From a virus: a stretch of 26,521 nucleotides of DNA. This document shows positions 1 through 7,183 of the stretch, in pieces. Position 1 is the first letter of the stretch; every line of letters starts with the position of its first letter. Position numbers and translations under genes: made by a program. The stretch lies in the IMG/VR virus record IMGVR_UViG_3300025313_000465, positions 1 to 26,521 of that record. One strand, written 5' to 3'. Below the pieces are notes generated by a model. That model had not been told where the DNA came from and searched no databases. It worked only from the letters and a program-made list of their open reading frames with translations.

Positions 1-273
1 AATTTTTGAGGGATTTTTCTATGAAACCCGGTCTCCGCAATAAAGCCAGCGGCGAAAATACTAACAGATAATTGATTTCTGTCACAGACTCCGGACACCG
101 TCCGGAGCGTGCGAGACACGGAGTGCTAATCCGCCCCTCCGCACCGTAAGCCGTGACTAGCCATTTTGCTGAACTTACTGGACGTGGCAGTCCCAAGCAT
201 CTTCGCTGCGCTACCCTAACAGCGATGCCCTGCGTAAGTCAGCGGCGAAGGGGCGTACAAAGGAGCACTTACC
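1..273 (+). ncRNA. omega-RNA (HEARO-type) upstream of isrB, with probable guide at its 5' end
   Basis: This noncoding region directly precedes isrB, where IscB/IsrB families carry their guide RNA. It shows dense secondary structure. There is a perfect 8-bp hairpin (CTCCGGAC/GTCCGGAG, 89-107). A long-range helix pairs CGCCCCT (132-138) with AGGGGCG (249-255). ACTTAC (173-178) pairs with GTAAGT (234-239). Two small hairpins lie inside, at 180-193 and 204-224. The 10-base string cagcggcgaa occurs twice (about 50-59 and 240-249), which allows alternative pairings. Family knowledge: the RNA guides the nuclease, its guide lies at the extreme 5' end, and it is copied from the DNA flanking the element. 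Inference: bases 1-20 are the guide and the scaffold starts near the ATGA at 21. The true 5' end may lie before the window. I identify the class from context and folding by eye, not from a covariance model. Confidence 0.8.
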
Positions 274-1302
274 GTGCATTTCGTCCCAGTAGTAGATAAA
301 GAGCAAAAACCTCTCATGCCCACCACGGCTAATCGTGCAGCCACTTGGATAAAGTCAGGCAAGGCTACTCCCTTTTGGAAGCGGGGTATTTTCTGTGTCC
401 GCCTCAACCAAGAGCCTTCCGCTCGCCAACGCCAGGAAATAGCCGTAGGCATCGACCCTGGTAGCAAAAAAGAGGGCTTCACCGCGAAGTCCGAAAGCCA
501 CACCTACCTCAACCTGCAAGCCGATGCCGTCACTTGGGTAAAGGCTGCGGTAGAAACTCGTAGGAATCTGCGGCGCGCCCGCCGCAATCGGAACACTCCT
601 TGCCGCAAACCCCGTTTCAACCGCGCCAGGGGAGGACTATCTCCCAGCACCAAAGCCCGTTGGCAATGGAAACTTCGTCTCTGTAAATGGCTGTCCCAAA
701 TGTATCCTATCACGCAGTTCGTGGTGGAAGACATTTGTGCCAGAACCAAGAAAGGACAGCGACGGTGGAATGTTTCTTTCGGCCCCTTGGAAGTAGGTAA
801 GCATTGGTTCGAGGGAGAACTCAAGAAGTTAGCGCCTGTGCTTTTGGTTCCGGGCTACGAAACTTTCGAAATGCGACGCGCAGCAGGACTCAAGAAGAGC
901 AAGCAAAAAATGTCCGAAGTCTTTGCCGCGCACTGTGTAGATTCCTGGGTTCTCGCCAACCATTGGACAGGAGGGCACATCAAGCCGGATAGCGAACAGA
1001 TGCTTCTGATAACGCCCTTGCGCTTTCACCGCCGCCAACTCCACGTTCAGAACTTCAAAGACGGTAAGAGAAAACTCTACGGTGGAACCAGAAGTCAAGG
1101 TTTCAAAAGAGGTTCCCTGGTAAAGCACCCAAAGTATGGGCTTTGCTACATCGGGGGAACCCAAAAATCCAGAGTTAGCCTGCATAGTCTTCAGGACGGC
1201 AAGAGGCTGGGCCTCAATGCCAAGCCAGAGGACATTCAGTTCCTAACTCACAACACCTGGAGGCTGCGAGCACCACTCTCGGTTTCCGTCGCAGAAGAAT
1301 AG
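274..1302 (+). CDS. isrB: IsrB, RNA-guided RuvC nickase (IscB family without HNH)
   Basis: This 342-aa protein matches the IsrB plan, whose usual length is about 350 aa. The N-terminal PLMP motif is at 13-16. RuvC-I is GIDPG with D61, and an arginine-rich bridge helix spans about 95-118. RuvC-II has E152 (FVVEDICA). RuvC-III is HCVDSWVLA with H220 and D223. The C-terminal target-motif-binding region contains KRGSLVKHPKYGL. Only about 65 residues separate RuvC-II from RuvC-III and they hold no HNH domain, so this is IsrB rather than IscB. IsrB nicks the non-target DNA strand under guidance of an omega-RNA. All three acidic RuvC residues are present, so it looks active. It starts at GTG with AAGGAG 9 bases upstream. 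Its TAG stop directly abuts the ATG of the next gene. No TnpA transposase is in the window, so any movement would need help in trans. Confidence 0.93.
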   Translation: MHFVPVVDKEQKPLMPTTANRAATWIKSGKATPFWKRGIFCVRLNQEPSARQRQEIAVGIDPGSKKEGFTAKSESHTYLNLQADAVTWVKAAVETRRNLRRARRNRNTPCRKPRFNRARGGLSPSTKARWQWKLRLCKWLSQMYPITQFVVEDICARTKKGQRRWNVSFGPLEVGKHWFEGELKKLAPVLLVPGYETFEMRRAAGLKKSKQKMSEVFAAHCVDSWVLANHWTGGHIKPDSEQMLLITPLRFHRRQLHVQNFKDGKRKLYGGTRSQGFKRGSLVKHPKYGLCYIGGTQKSRVSLHSLQDGKRLGLNAKPEDIQFLTHNTWRLRAPLSVSVAEE

Positions 1303-1743
1303 ATGATTACCGATGAACAAGTTTCTCTATTAAATTATTGGCCTAAATTTGAACCGGCTATTCGTAACTGGTATAGCGAGGGAACGGCAGGACTTGGGGA
1401 CATCATCAAAACACAGCAAATCGCAATCGATTCTCTTCCGGATGCGTCTCCTCCAATAAACATTGGAACGGGAGCTGATGGATCAACGCCATACACAACT
1501 ATATCTGCAAACACCACTTTCACCTTGACAATCATGGTTTCCCAAGCCTTTTCAGCGGGAGCCACATTGACTATCGGATCAATTTCAGACCCTTCCCTGG
1601 TAGTCGGAATTAACGATTCAGACCTGACCATAGTAGGAAACTACGTCATTGGAGGTCAACTTTTTAATACCGACACAGAATTATTCACATATCTAAACAG
1701 TAACTTGTCGCCCACGGGCGCGATTACTATCATGAAGGCATAA
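1303..1743 (+). CDS. Putative phage fibre/appendage protein
   Basis: This 146-aa protein is rich in Thr, Ser, Ile and Gly and has a beta-strand-like composition, with no recognised catalytic motif. It opens a run of coupled fibre-like genes (1303-3591) and overlaps the next gene by TAATG at 1741-1745. Its ATG directly follows the isrB stop (TAGATG) and only a weak AGAAGAA precedes it, so translation probably depends on re-initiation after isrB. If the isrB element were absent, the GAGGGA at 8-13 would sit 7 bases before this ATG. Function is inferred only from the neighbours and composition. Confidence 0.6.
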   Translation: MITDEQVSLLNYWPKFEPAIRNWYSEGTAGLGDIIKTQQIAIDSLPDASPPINIGTGADGSTPYTTISANTTFTLTIMVSQAFSAGATLTIGSISDPSLVVGINDSDLTIVGNYVIGGQLFNTDTELFTYLNSNLSPTGAITIMKA

Positions 1744-2624
1744 TGGCAGACATCAAGAACTTTGGCATCAAAGGAGTTGGAAACGACGTACAACTCGGTA
1801 AATCAAATCCGAGGGTTATCGTTACAGGCTCAGATGTAACGTTTCGAAATTCAACAGATACAGCATATGTCAATGCTTCAGGTTTAGATCCCACAACAGC
1901 CCAGCATTTTGCAACTAAAGCTTATGTAGATGCGGTAGCCACTGGCCTAGATGTAAAGGGTTCAGTTCGAGTCAAGACAACCGCTAACGTTACTTTAGCC
2001 GGTGGAGCCCCTAATACGATAGATGGCATTTCTCTTGCTACTAACGATCGCATTTTAGTTGCCAATCAGACCACAGGATCACAGAATGGCATCTATACTG
2101 TAACGACTTTAGGTACTGGAGCAAACGGCACATGGACCAGAGCTACTGATGCAGATTCAAGCACCGAGGTTACGGCTGGCATGTTTACCTTTGTTGAAGA
2201 AGGGTCTCTTGCTGCTGACTCTGGTTGGGTATTAACTACAAACAATCCAATTACTCTAGGCACTACTGCTCTGTCGTTCTCGCAGTTCTCTTCAGGTGCA
2301 GGATCACAAGATCCGTTGTATAGGCAGCAGGCTTTGACTACAACTGCATCACAGAACATTGGAACATCAGTTCCCGCCAATGCTAAAGTGCAAGGTGTTA
2401 AACTAACTGTTTCTACTCCATATAGTGCAGGAGGTACTATTGCTATTGGAGATGGCACAAACACATACATGACAACGGCGGAAAATGATGCTCAAATCGC
2501 TGGAACATACGTTGTTGAGTTGCTAACCACTACTGTAGTCGCTGCTGTGCAATTGGTTGCGACTATTGGTGGTTCACCTGCTGCTGGCGTTGCAACTGTT
2601 CATGTAGATTACGTAATCAATTAA
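1743..2624 (+). CDS. Phage tail fibre-like structural protein
   Basis: The 293-aa protein begins with IKNFGIKGVGNDVQLGK, an N-terminal motif shared with the next gene product. It then carries FATKAYVDAVATGLDVKGSV and a beta-rich module around NTIDGISLATNDRILVANQT and GSQNGIYTV. These ATKAYVD and DRILVANQT...NGIYTV strings are familiar from fibres and other appendages of many tailed phages. The C-terminal third (about 195-293) is a separate Thr/Ala/Val-rich beta region that may bind a receptor or a partner. It is translationally coupled on both sides by TAATG. The exact place in the virion, tail or head fibre, cannot be decided here. Confidence 0.75.
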   Translation: MADIKNFGIKGVGNDVQLGKSNPRVIVTGSDVTFRNSTDTAYVNASGLDPTTAQHFATKAYVDAVATGLDVKGSVRVKTTANVTLAGGAPNTIDGISLATNDRILVANQTTGSQNGIYTVTTLGTGANGTWTRATDADSSTEVTAGMFTFVEEGSLAADSGWVLTTNNPITLGTTALSFSQFSSGAGSQDPLYRQQALTTTASQNIGTSVPANAKVQGVKLTVSTPYSAGGTIAIGDGTNTYMTTAENDAQIAGTYVVELLTTTVVAAVQLVATIGGSPAAGVATVHVDYVIN

Positions 2625-2953
2625 TGGAAATCAAGAATTTTGACATATCTGGAGTTAGTTCAAATCTGCAATTAGGTAAAGTAGGATTTCGTCTTAAAGT
2701 AAACGGAACCGGGATTGAAGCCAAAGACGCATCCGATTTGGAGCTGGTCAATTTAAGCATTCTTAGTCCTACTTCGGACAATCACGCCGCAACCCGAGCT
2801 TACGTTGATGCAGGAGATTCTATTGCCAAAACTTATGCTCCAGGAACCTTCACACTTGCAACCGAACAATTCGCGATATTTTCACGCCATCTAAAATTAA
2901 CAACCACTCAACGTGCAGAGATTCAAGGAACATCCACACTTAGGATTACGTAA
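2624..2953 (+). CDS. Short fibre-like paralogue of the upstream protein
   Basis: The 109-aa protein repeats the start of its upstream neighbour: IKNFDISGVSSNLQLGK against IKNFGIKGVGNDVQLGK, followed by AATRAYVDA against FATKAYVDA. It lacks the long beta module, so it looks like a shortened duplicate or an adaptor that shares the same attachment domain. It has TAATG overlaps at both ends and no clear ribosome site of its own, so it is probably translated by coupling. Confidence 0.6.
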   Translation: MEIKNFDISGVSSNLQLGKVGFRLKVNGTGIEAKDASDLELVNLSILSPTSDNHAATRAYVDAGDSIAKTYAPGTFTLATEQFAIFSRHLKLTTTQRAEIQGTSTLRIT

Positions 2954-3591
2954 TGGCCGACATACTACTTGATGAGCAAAGTACACCGGTAACCCCGCCT
3001 AGCGGATCTGGAGTAATCTATATAGATTCTACATCTAGTTCATTGCGGGTAGTTAATGATGCTGGAACTATTAGGGAACTTAGACCACCAATCTACAACT
3101 TCTCTACTGCTGCGCAAGTCCTTCCAGCAGTGGTACGAACTTACCTTATAGGGTCATCCCTTATTATTCCTGCGGAGAAGATGAAAATTGGATCATGTTT
3201 TAGATGGAAATTCAACATCACAAAAACGGCTGCGGGTACGGCAACTTCTGTCTATGATGTAGCCGTTGGTACTACGGGGACAACAGCCGACACGGCTAGA
3301 TTATTATTTACAAAACCAGCAGGTACAGCCGTCGTAGATACAGGTTTGATTGATATAAATGTGATTTGTCGTGGTCCATTATCAACATCAGGTGTGTTAG
3401 CAGGGAGCTTTAGACTAAATCACAATTTATCCACAACCGGCCATGCAACTACTCCTAGCGTAGTTGTAAGTACTATATCGGCGGCTTTTGATGTTACGGT
3501 CGCAAATCTAATCGTAGGCATCTGTGCCATAACGGGTACCTCAGATGCCATCACAATTCAAATGGTCCAGGCAGAATGCTGGAACATCTAA
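2953..3591 (+). CDS. Putative fibre/tip structural protein
   Basis: This 212-aa protein starts with a short module (GSGVIYIDSTSSSLRVVNDAGTIRELRPP) of a kind common at the front of phage fibre tip domains. A Thr/Ala/Val-rich predicted beta region from about 45 to the end follows. It is the last of the four coupled fibre-like genes, with AGGA before its start. The C-terminal position in the set and the composition suggest a distal or receptor-facing part, but that is inference. Confidence 0.6.
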   Translation: MADILLDEQSTPVTPPSGSGVIYIDSTSSSLRVVNDAGTIRELRPPIYNFSTAAQVLPAVVRTYLIGSSLIIPAEKMKIGSCFRWKFNITKTAAGTATSVYDVAVGTTGTTADTARLLFTKPAGTAVVDTGLIDINVICRGPLSTSGVLAGSFRLNHNLSTTGHATTPSVVVSTISAAFDVTVANLIVGICAITGTSDAITIQMVQAECWNI

Positions 3592-3601
3592 GGAGTTAAT
3601 C

Positions 3602-3673
3602 ATGTCATCCTACATTCAAGACTGCCCGATGAGCATCAATGGCGCATCTACGGTCTCCGGTTGTCGGTCTTAA
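3602..3673 (+). CDS. 23-aa two-cysteine peptide
   Basis: This small frame reads MSSYIQDCPMSINGASTVSG followed by CRS. AAGGAG lies at 3590-3595, 6 bases before the ATG, and the stop overlaps the next start as TAATG. That is the same coupling used by the surrounding genes and is the main reason to call it real. The two cysteines (8 and 21) could form a disulfide, or the peptide could serve mainly to couple translation of the next gene. It has no recognised family. Confidence 0.5.
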   Translation: MSSYIQDCPMSINGASTVSGCRS

Positions 3674-4431
3674 TGGCTAAGGCACAAAAAGATCCTGCAC
3701 GTAGTGTGCCTAGTTCACACCGCGTAAGCCCTATCCGCACCCAAACGATCAATACGCTTGGTGTGCAACGGGTAGGCTTTTGGGCCGATTGGGCACAGCG
3801 CTACAAGTCTGCCAAGGGACCAGAAGGATCGCCTGCCGGGACGTTCACCAACAAGATGCTTGATCCGGTCAAGCCTTTGCCGACTACCAAGGTAGCTTTG
3901 CACCCTGACGAGTATAAGCCTGATGCCGTGAAGCCATACAGGGCTACGCCATCTTCACAGTCAGCACAACCTCAAGGTGGTCGTGCCAACTTGCCTCAGT
4001 TCGAGAAGGAAGTAACCTGGGGTCAGCTAGTCTCGCGTACGCGCAAAACCCCATTTCTCAGCACCAGTAATGAAGACTTCCAGACGATGGAAAGGAACTT
4101 CATGGATCACGATCTGGTCTACCAGATGAACGCTGATCCGACCTTGTTCCTCAGTCAGGCACTCAAAAACTACTACCTGGACAAACAGAAGATGCAACAG
4201 AAAGCCTGGGCCAGCAATGCTACTAACTTCGAGCAGATGACCGGCATGTTCTCCGCGATGAAGAAGAAGAACTCTCGCGTAGTAGGTCGATTCATCGCTC
4301 CAACCGAGAACCAGAAGCAGGCTATAAAAGAGCAGCAGAACTATCAGAAAAGCGGTAAAGGCCCCAAGCCCATGAATGTTAAAATGGGAGGATATTACTC
4401 ATCTCCTTTGTACCTATCTCCATTCGGATAA
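3673..4431 (+). CDS. Unrecognised virion-region protein
   Basis: The start is placed at the ATG at 3673, which overlaps the preceding stop as TAATG; a TTG four codons upstream is less likely. The 252-aa product is basic and Gln/Lys/Pro-rich, with a low-complexity N-terminal half. The central stretch NFMDHDLVYQMNADPTLFLS looks globular and amphipathic, and the C-terminus is Gly/Tyr/Ser-rich. No family is recognised. Position between fibre and scaffold genes suggests a structural or assembly role. Confidence 0.65.
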   Translation: MAKAQKDPARSVPSSHRVSPIRTQTINTLGVQRVGFWADWAQRYKSAKGPEGSPAGTFTNKMLDPVKPLPTTKVALHPDEYKPDAVKPYRATPSSQSAQPQGGRANLPQFEKEVTWGQLVSRTRKTPFLSTSNEDFQTMERNFMDHDLVYQMNADPTLFLSQALKNYYLDKQKMQQKAWASNATNFEQMTGMFSAMKKKNSRVVGRFIAPTENQKQAIKEQQNYQKSGKGPKPMNVKMGGYYSSPLYLSPFG

Positions 4432-4438
4432 GCCTGAA

Positions 4439-4454
4439 TAAATAGGGTAGAATA
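4439..4454 (+). promoter_or_regulatory. Phage promoter element (TAAATAGGGTAGAATA)
   Basis: The 16-base string differs by one base from one at 7258-7273, before the scaffold gene. TAGAAT is a good -10 hexamer. No sigma-70 -35 box stands 17 bases upstream. It lies 16 bases before the start of the 446-aa gene, so the leader would be very short. Confidence 0.55.
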
Positions 4455-4469
4455 ACCGTAGGATCAATA

Positions 4470-5810
4470 ATGCCCATCAAAAAACAATCGCTAAGACGCA
4501 TGATTCAAGCGTCTAACTCGGCATCCCTGGATGTTCCGGCTCCTACACTTGCGCCTGAAATGGACCTCCACGCTCCCAATCCTGCAAGGGGCAGCGTAGC
4601 TCCCATGGCTGAAACCAACATTATCAGCTACGGCGAGCCATACGCTCCCCGCACGGATGTGGATACTCAGGTCATGGGCGACGATACACCTACCAAGGTT
4701 TTCACTGAACAAGACATGGCACGAGTTGCCAAGCCGCCGCGCAAACGTCTGACAGACAAGGAAGCACGAGCCCAGGCAGAACGAATTGAGAAGTCAACTC
4801 CTATTGAGGAGCGTTCATTACGCGCCAAGGCAGAAGCAACATTCAATCCAGGCAAGACTGTAAATCAGCTAGCCATGGAAGATGCCGAGCGCATCCTAGG
4901 CCGCAAGCCGATGACGCCTCCGGTAACTGGTGCTATGGAAGGTCAGCCCGTTGCGCAGACCGTAGATCGACGTGGCTCTAATCTCGGCCGAGAAGCAGGA
5001 GAACGACGTGTAGCAGATGCAGCGCTCAAACGCGCAGTTCCACAATCGTCTTCAGAGCGATTCGCAGGTCGCATTGCGGCTGCTGACACTCAGGCAGCCT
5101 CAGCAAAGGCTGTAATCGCAACGCCAGTCGCCACAGAGGTGGGTACAGCGGCTACCGATTTTGCATCACGACTTGGTGGAGCACTAGGGCGCCGAGCGTA
5201 CGGCGAAGCCGGCATGACCGTTGCGGGTGCGGCAGGCAAGGGCCTTCTAACAATGGCCAAGGGTTCTGTTCAGCCTCTCATTACAATGGGATCGAACATG
5301 GCCAAGTCGAACGCTGCAACCAAGGCAACACTAGAGGCGCTATCAACTAAGGGCATTGGAGCACGACTACTCAAGGGGGGTTGGGCACGAGGCGCAAACA
5401 TTGCACGTATAGGTGCCGCAGGTATCGGTGGCGTAGCGGGAATGGGCAAGCTTGGAGCTGGCGCATTAGCCGATCTGGCAGCCCTGGAGTTCGTAGTCCG
5501 CATGGGTCAGAAGTCCACATCAGAGCGCGCAGAGGCAGTAAGTTCGTTCCGCAGCCAGCTTGCAGACTACCAGAAACAAGGCTCTAAGTACGGTTTCGAC
5601 GTGACGGGTCGAGAAGGCGGCGCCGCCAAGCTTCAACTGAAGGCGCTCGTAGGCGCTGATCCAAAGATCGAAGTCAAGGACAATCCAACATTGCGAGCCC
5701 GATACGAAGCGGAGAACAAAAAGCGAATCCGAGCACTTATTCGCAGTGGCGCAGTTCATCCTGTGGCAACTTCGAGACCCGTAATAAAAGGACGAAGCGA
5801 TGAATATTAA
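4470..5810 (+). CDS. Unrecognised Gly/Ala-rich virion-region protein
   Basis: The 446-aa protein has a charged, Pro/Arg-rich N-terminal half (1-210). A long Ala/Gly-rich, mildly hydrophobic segment follows (about 225-350, with GAGKGLLTMAKG-like and GIGGVAGMGKLGAGALADLA-like stretches). The C-terminal tail is charged and probably helical (355-446). The middle part resembles membrane-active segments of phage ejection or internal proteins, but no family is recognised. A promoter-like element lies just upstream, and AGGA at 4461-4464 serves as the ribosome site. It probably heads a unit that continues through the small basic genes to the terminator at 7184. Confidence 0.65.
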   Translation: MPIKKQSLRRMIQASNSASLDVPAPTLAPEMDLHAPNPARGSVAPMAETNIISYGEPYAPRTDVDTQVMGDDTPTKVFTEQDMARVAKPPRKRLTDKEARAQAERIEKSTPIEERSLRAKAEATFNPGKTVNQLAMEDAERILGRKPMTPPVTGAMEGQPVAQTVDRRGSNLGREAGERRVADAALKRAVPQSSSERFAGRIAAADTQAASAKAVIATPVATEVGTAATDFASRLGGALGRRAYGEAGMTVAGAAGKGLLTMAKGSVQPLITMGSNMAKSNAATKATLEALSTKGIGARLLKGGWARGANIARIGAAGIGGVAGMGKLGAGALADLAALEFVVRMGQKSTSERAEAVSSFRSQLADYQKQGSKYGFDVTGREGGAAKLQLKALVGADPKIEVKDNPTLRARYEAENKKRIRALIRSGAVHPVATSRPVIKGRSDEY

Positions 5811-5853
5811 AAACAATCCTTTGTATTCTTCTTGATAAAATCAAACTAAGATA

Positions 5854-6036
5854 ATGTCAGACTTCGTAAACGCTAGCAAGAAGCCTAATCCCAATAAGCC
5901 TACATACGTAGGTAAGCTGGCTCCATTTTCAGGGCGAGCGCGTAAGGGCTCTATGCGTGCAACTCCAGCAGCAAAAGCAATTCAACATCAGCAGTCGCTA
6001 GCTAGCAGGGCTCGACGACATTACAAGAAGAAGTAA
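5854..6036 (+). CDS. Small basic protein (60 aa)
   Basis: The protein is very basic, with many Lys/Arg and a terminal RARRHYKKK, and could bind DNA or pack with the genome. It follows a short intergenic region with an AT-rich TGATAAAATC string (5833-5842) that may be a weak -10 element. It overlaps the next gene by TAATG. No family is recognised. Confidence 0.55.
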   Translation: MSDFVNASKKPNPNKPTYVGKLAPFSGRARKGSMRATPAAKAIQHQQSLASRARRHYKKK

Positions 6037-6197
6037 TGCCTTTAGGTAAAAATGTAAGATACAGATGGAAAACTTATCCCTCTGGTGAAAAAGTACGACT
6101 GGCATTCAAAGGAAATGCGGTCATCGAAGTCAAAAAGAAGGGCGGCGTTGCACATGACCTAAGGTCGATGGCAACTGCCCGTATGAAAGGCAAATAA
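6036..6197 (+). CDS. Small basic protein (53 aa)
   Basis: The ATG overlaps the preceding stop (TAATG). The frame reads MPLGKNVRYRWKTYPSGEKV and continues to ARMKGK with no interruption. It is rich in Lys/Arg and Gly with probable beta strands (VRYRW, VRLAF, AVIEV). Tight packing between two coupled genes supports it as real. Function is unknown. Confidence 0.55.
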   Translation: MPLGKNVRYRWKTYPSGEKVRLAFKGNAVIEVKKKGGVAHDLRSMATARMKGK

Positions 6198-6198
6198 T

Positions 6199-6453
6199 AT
6201 GAGTTTCGTTCCAACACGCAGTGGCTACATTAACCCAAAGGCGTCAGGGGGCACTTTACGGCAGACAGCTCAAAAGCTGAAGGTTAGTGGTGCCATCCAA
6301 CCAAAACCAAAGCCTGTTTCAAAGGCTCAAAAGAATGCCAACACCTTAGGTCAGGTCATTCGAGGGGTTAATCGGGAAAGGTTGTTTGCCAAGAAGAAGG
6401 TGCTTGCCAAGAAGGCAGCCGCTAAGGACCAACCCATCATGAAACCCATGTAA
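6199..6453 (+). CDS. Small basic protein (84 aa)
   Basis: This Lys-rich protein has a Pro/Lys linker (QPKPKPVSKAQK) and a C-terminal helix of Lys/Ala repeats (KKKVLAKKAAAKD). AAAGG lies 8 bases before the ATG and only one base separates it from the preceding stop. It belongs to the same run of small basic genes, probably with a genome-condensing or virion assembly role, though nothing specific is recognised. Confidence 0.55.
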   Translation: MSFVPTRSGYINPKASGGTLRQTAQKLKVSGAIQPKPKPVSKAQKNANTLGQVIRGVNRERLFAKKKVLAKKAAAKDQPIMKPM

Positions 6454-6462
6454 GGAAGTATT

Positions 6463-6717
6463 ATGCCCGATTCACTAATAAAGCCAGTAGGTGGCCTTTC
6501 AACTTCAGTACAAGCCCAGGTAGGTAGCGGTACTTACCAGGTAGGTGATGCTCCAATGAGCCTAAAGCAGAAGGCCAAGGAAGCACAACTCAACATGCGC
6601 ACTCGCGTAAATGCCAAAGTCCCTCAGAAGATTTCAAGCTACTCACCCGGCCAGAACGTGCCAGGTAAGCCAAGCATCAAGGGTCGTACATCGTTCTCGG
6701 ACGAAAGAGGCGATTGA
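6463..6717 (+). CDS. Small virion-region protein (84 aa)
   Basis: The protein is polar with Gly/Ser/Gln-rich ends and a short charged helix (SLKQKAKEAQLNMRTRVNAK). AAGGAAG lies about 5 bases before the ATG. It is the third adjacent small gene in the unit, with no recognised family. Confidence 0.5.
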   Translation: MPDSLIKPVGGLSTSVQAQVGSGTYQVGDAPMSLKQKAKEAQLNMRTRVNAKVPQKISSYSPGQNVPGKPSIKGRTSFSDERGD

Positions 6718-6755
6718 GTTTTAATGTCCAAACGAAATCAAAAAAGGCATTGTAA

Positions 6756-7088
6756 ATGATTGAAGAAGAAGAGACCGACAAGCAGTATACCGACACGGCA
6801 GGTCAGGCACAGGAAGTTGCGCCTGGACCACGAGGTCAGCGTATGATGCAGTTGGGTCTATTGACCAAGATGCAGAAGCGCAAGCCCAAGATGCCGAAGA
6901 TTGGTATGAACGCTGAAGGTAAGGCAAACCCTGCTGATGTCGAGAATGCCAAGTTACAGTCTACCCTCGCCCAAAAAGCCATGGATCAGAAGATGGCCAT
7001 TCTCCAGAAGGGACCTAGCAACCAGGCCGCTGAACGTGATCCAATGAAGACCAGCCTGTACCGACAGGCACAGATGATGAAACGCTAA
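6756..7088 (+). CDS. Small Met/Lys/Gln-rich protein (110 aa)
   Basis: An acidic start (MIEEEETDKQ) is followed by a basic, Met-rich helical stretch (QKRKPKMPKIGMN) and a helical C-terminus. AAAAAAGG lies shortly before the ATG. It is the last gene before the terminator at 7184-7220 and probably ends the transcription unit begun near 4439. The family is unknown. Confidence 0.5.
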   Translation: MIEEEETDKQYTDTAGQAQEVAPGPRGQRMMQLGLLTKMQKRKPKMPKIGMNAEGKANPADVENAKLQSTLAQKAMDQKMAILQKGPSNQAAERDPMKTSLYRQAQMMKR

Positions 7089-7183
7089 CCAAGAAAGGCG
7101 ATAAGCGGTGCCCGATGGGCATCAAGCAACTCTCCGTACTAAAAAGCAAGCAGCGCAGCTACACTCCTCCTTCAGCCGCGCTC

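Noticed and set aside
21-71. 16-aa frame starting at the left ATGA after GAGGGA
   Set aside because: It has a good ribosome site, but it lies in the omega-RNA and is better explained as the relic of the insertion point, where GAGGGA originally served the gene now at 1303.
1-273. CRISPR-like or group I intron origin for the structured RNA
   Set aside because: There is no repeat-spacer array. The position and the isrB neighbour fit an omega-RNA, and no intron core or split exon is seen.
274-1302. IscB or TnpB as identity of the 342-aa nuclease
   Set aside because: No HNH domain lies between RuvC-II and RuvC-III as IscB requires. The N-terminal PLMP motif and upstream omega-RNA do not fit TnpB.
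6724-6759. 11-aa frame overlapping the start of the 110-aa gene (ATGA overlap)
   Set aside because: No ribosome site precedes it. The AAAAAAGG inside it serves the larger gene directly.
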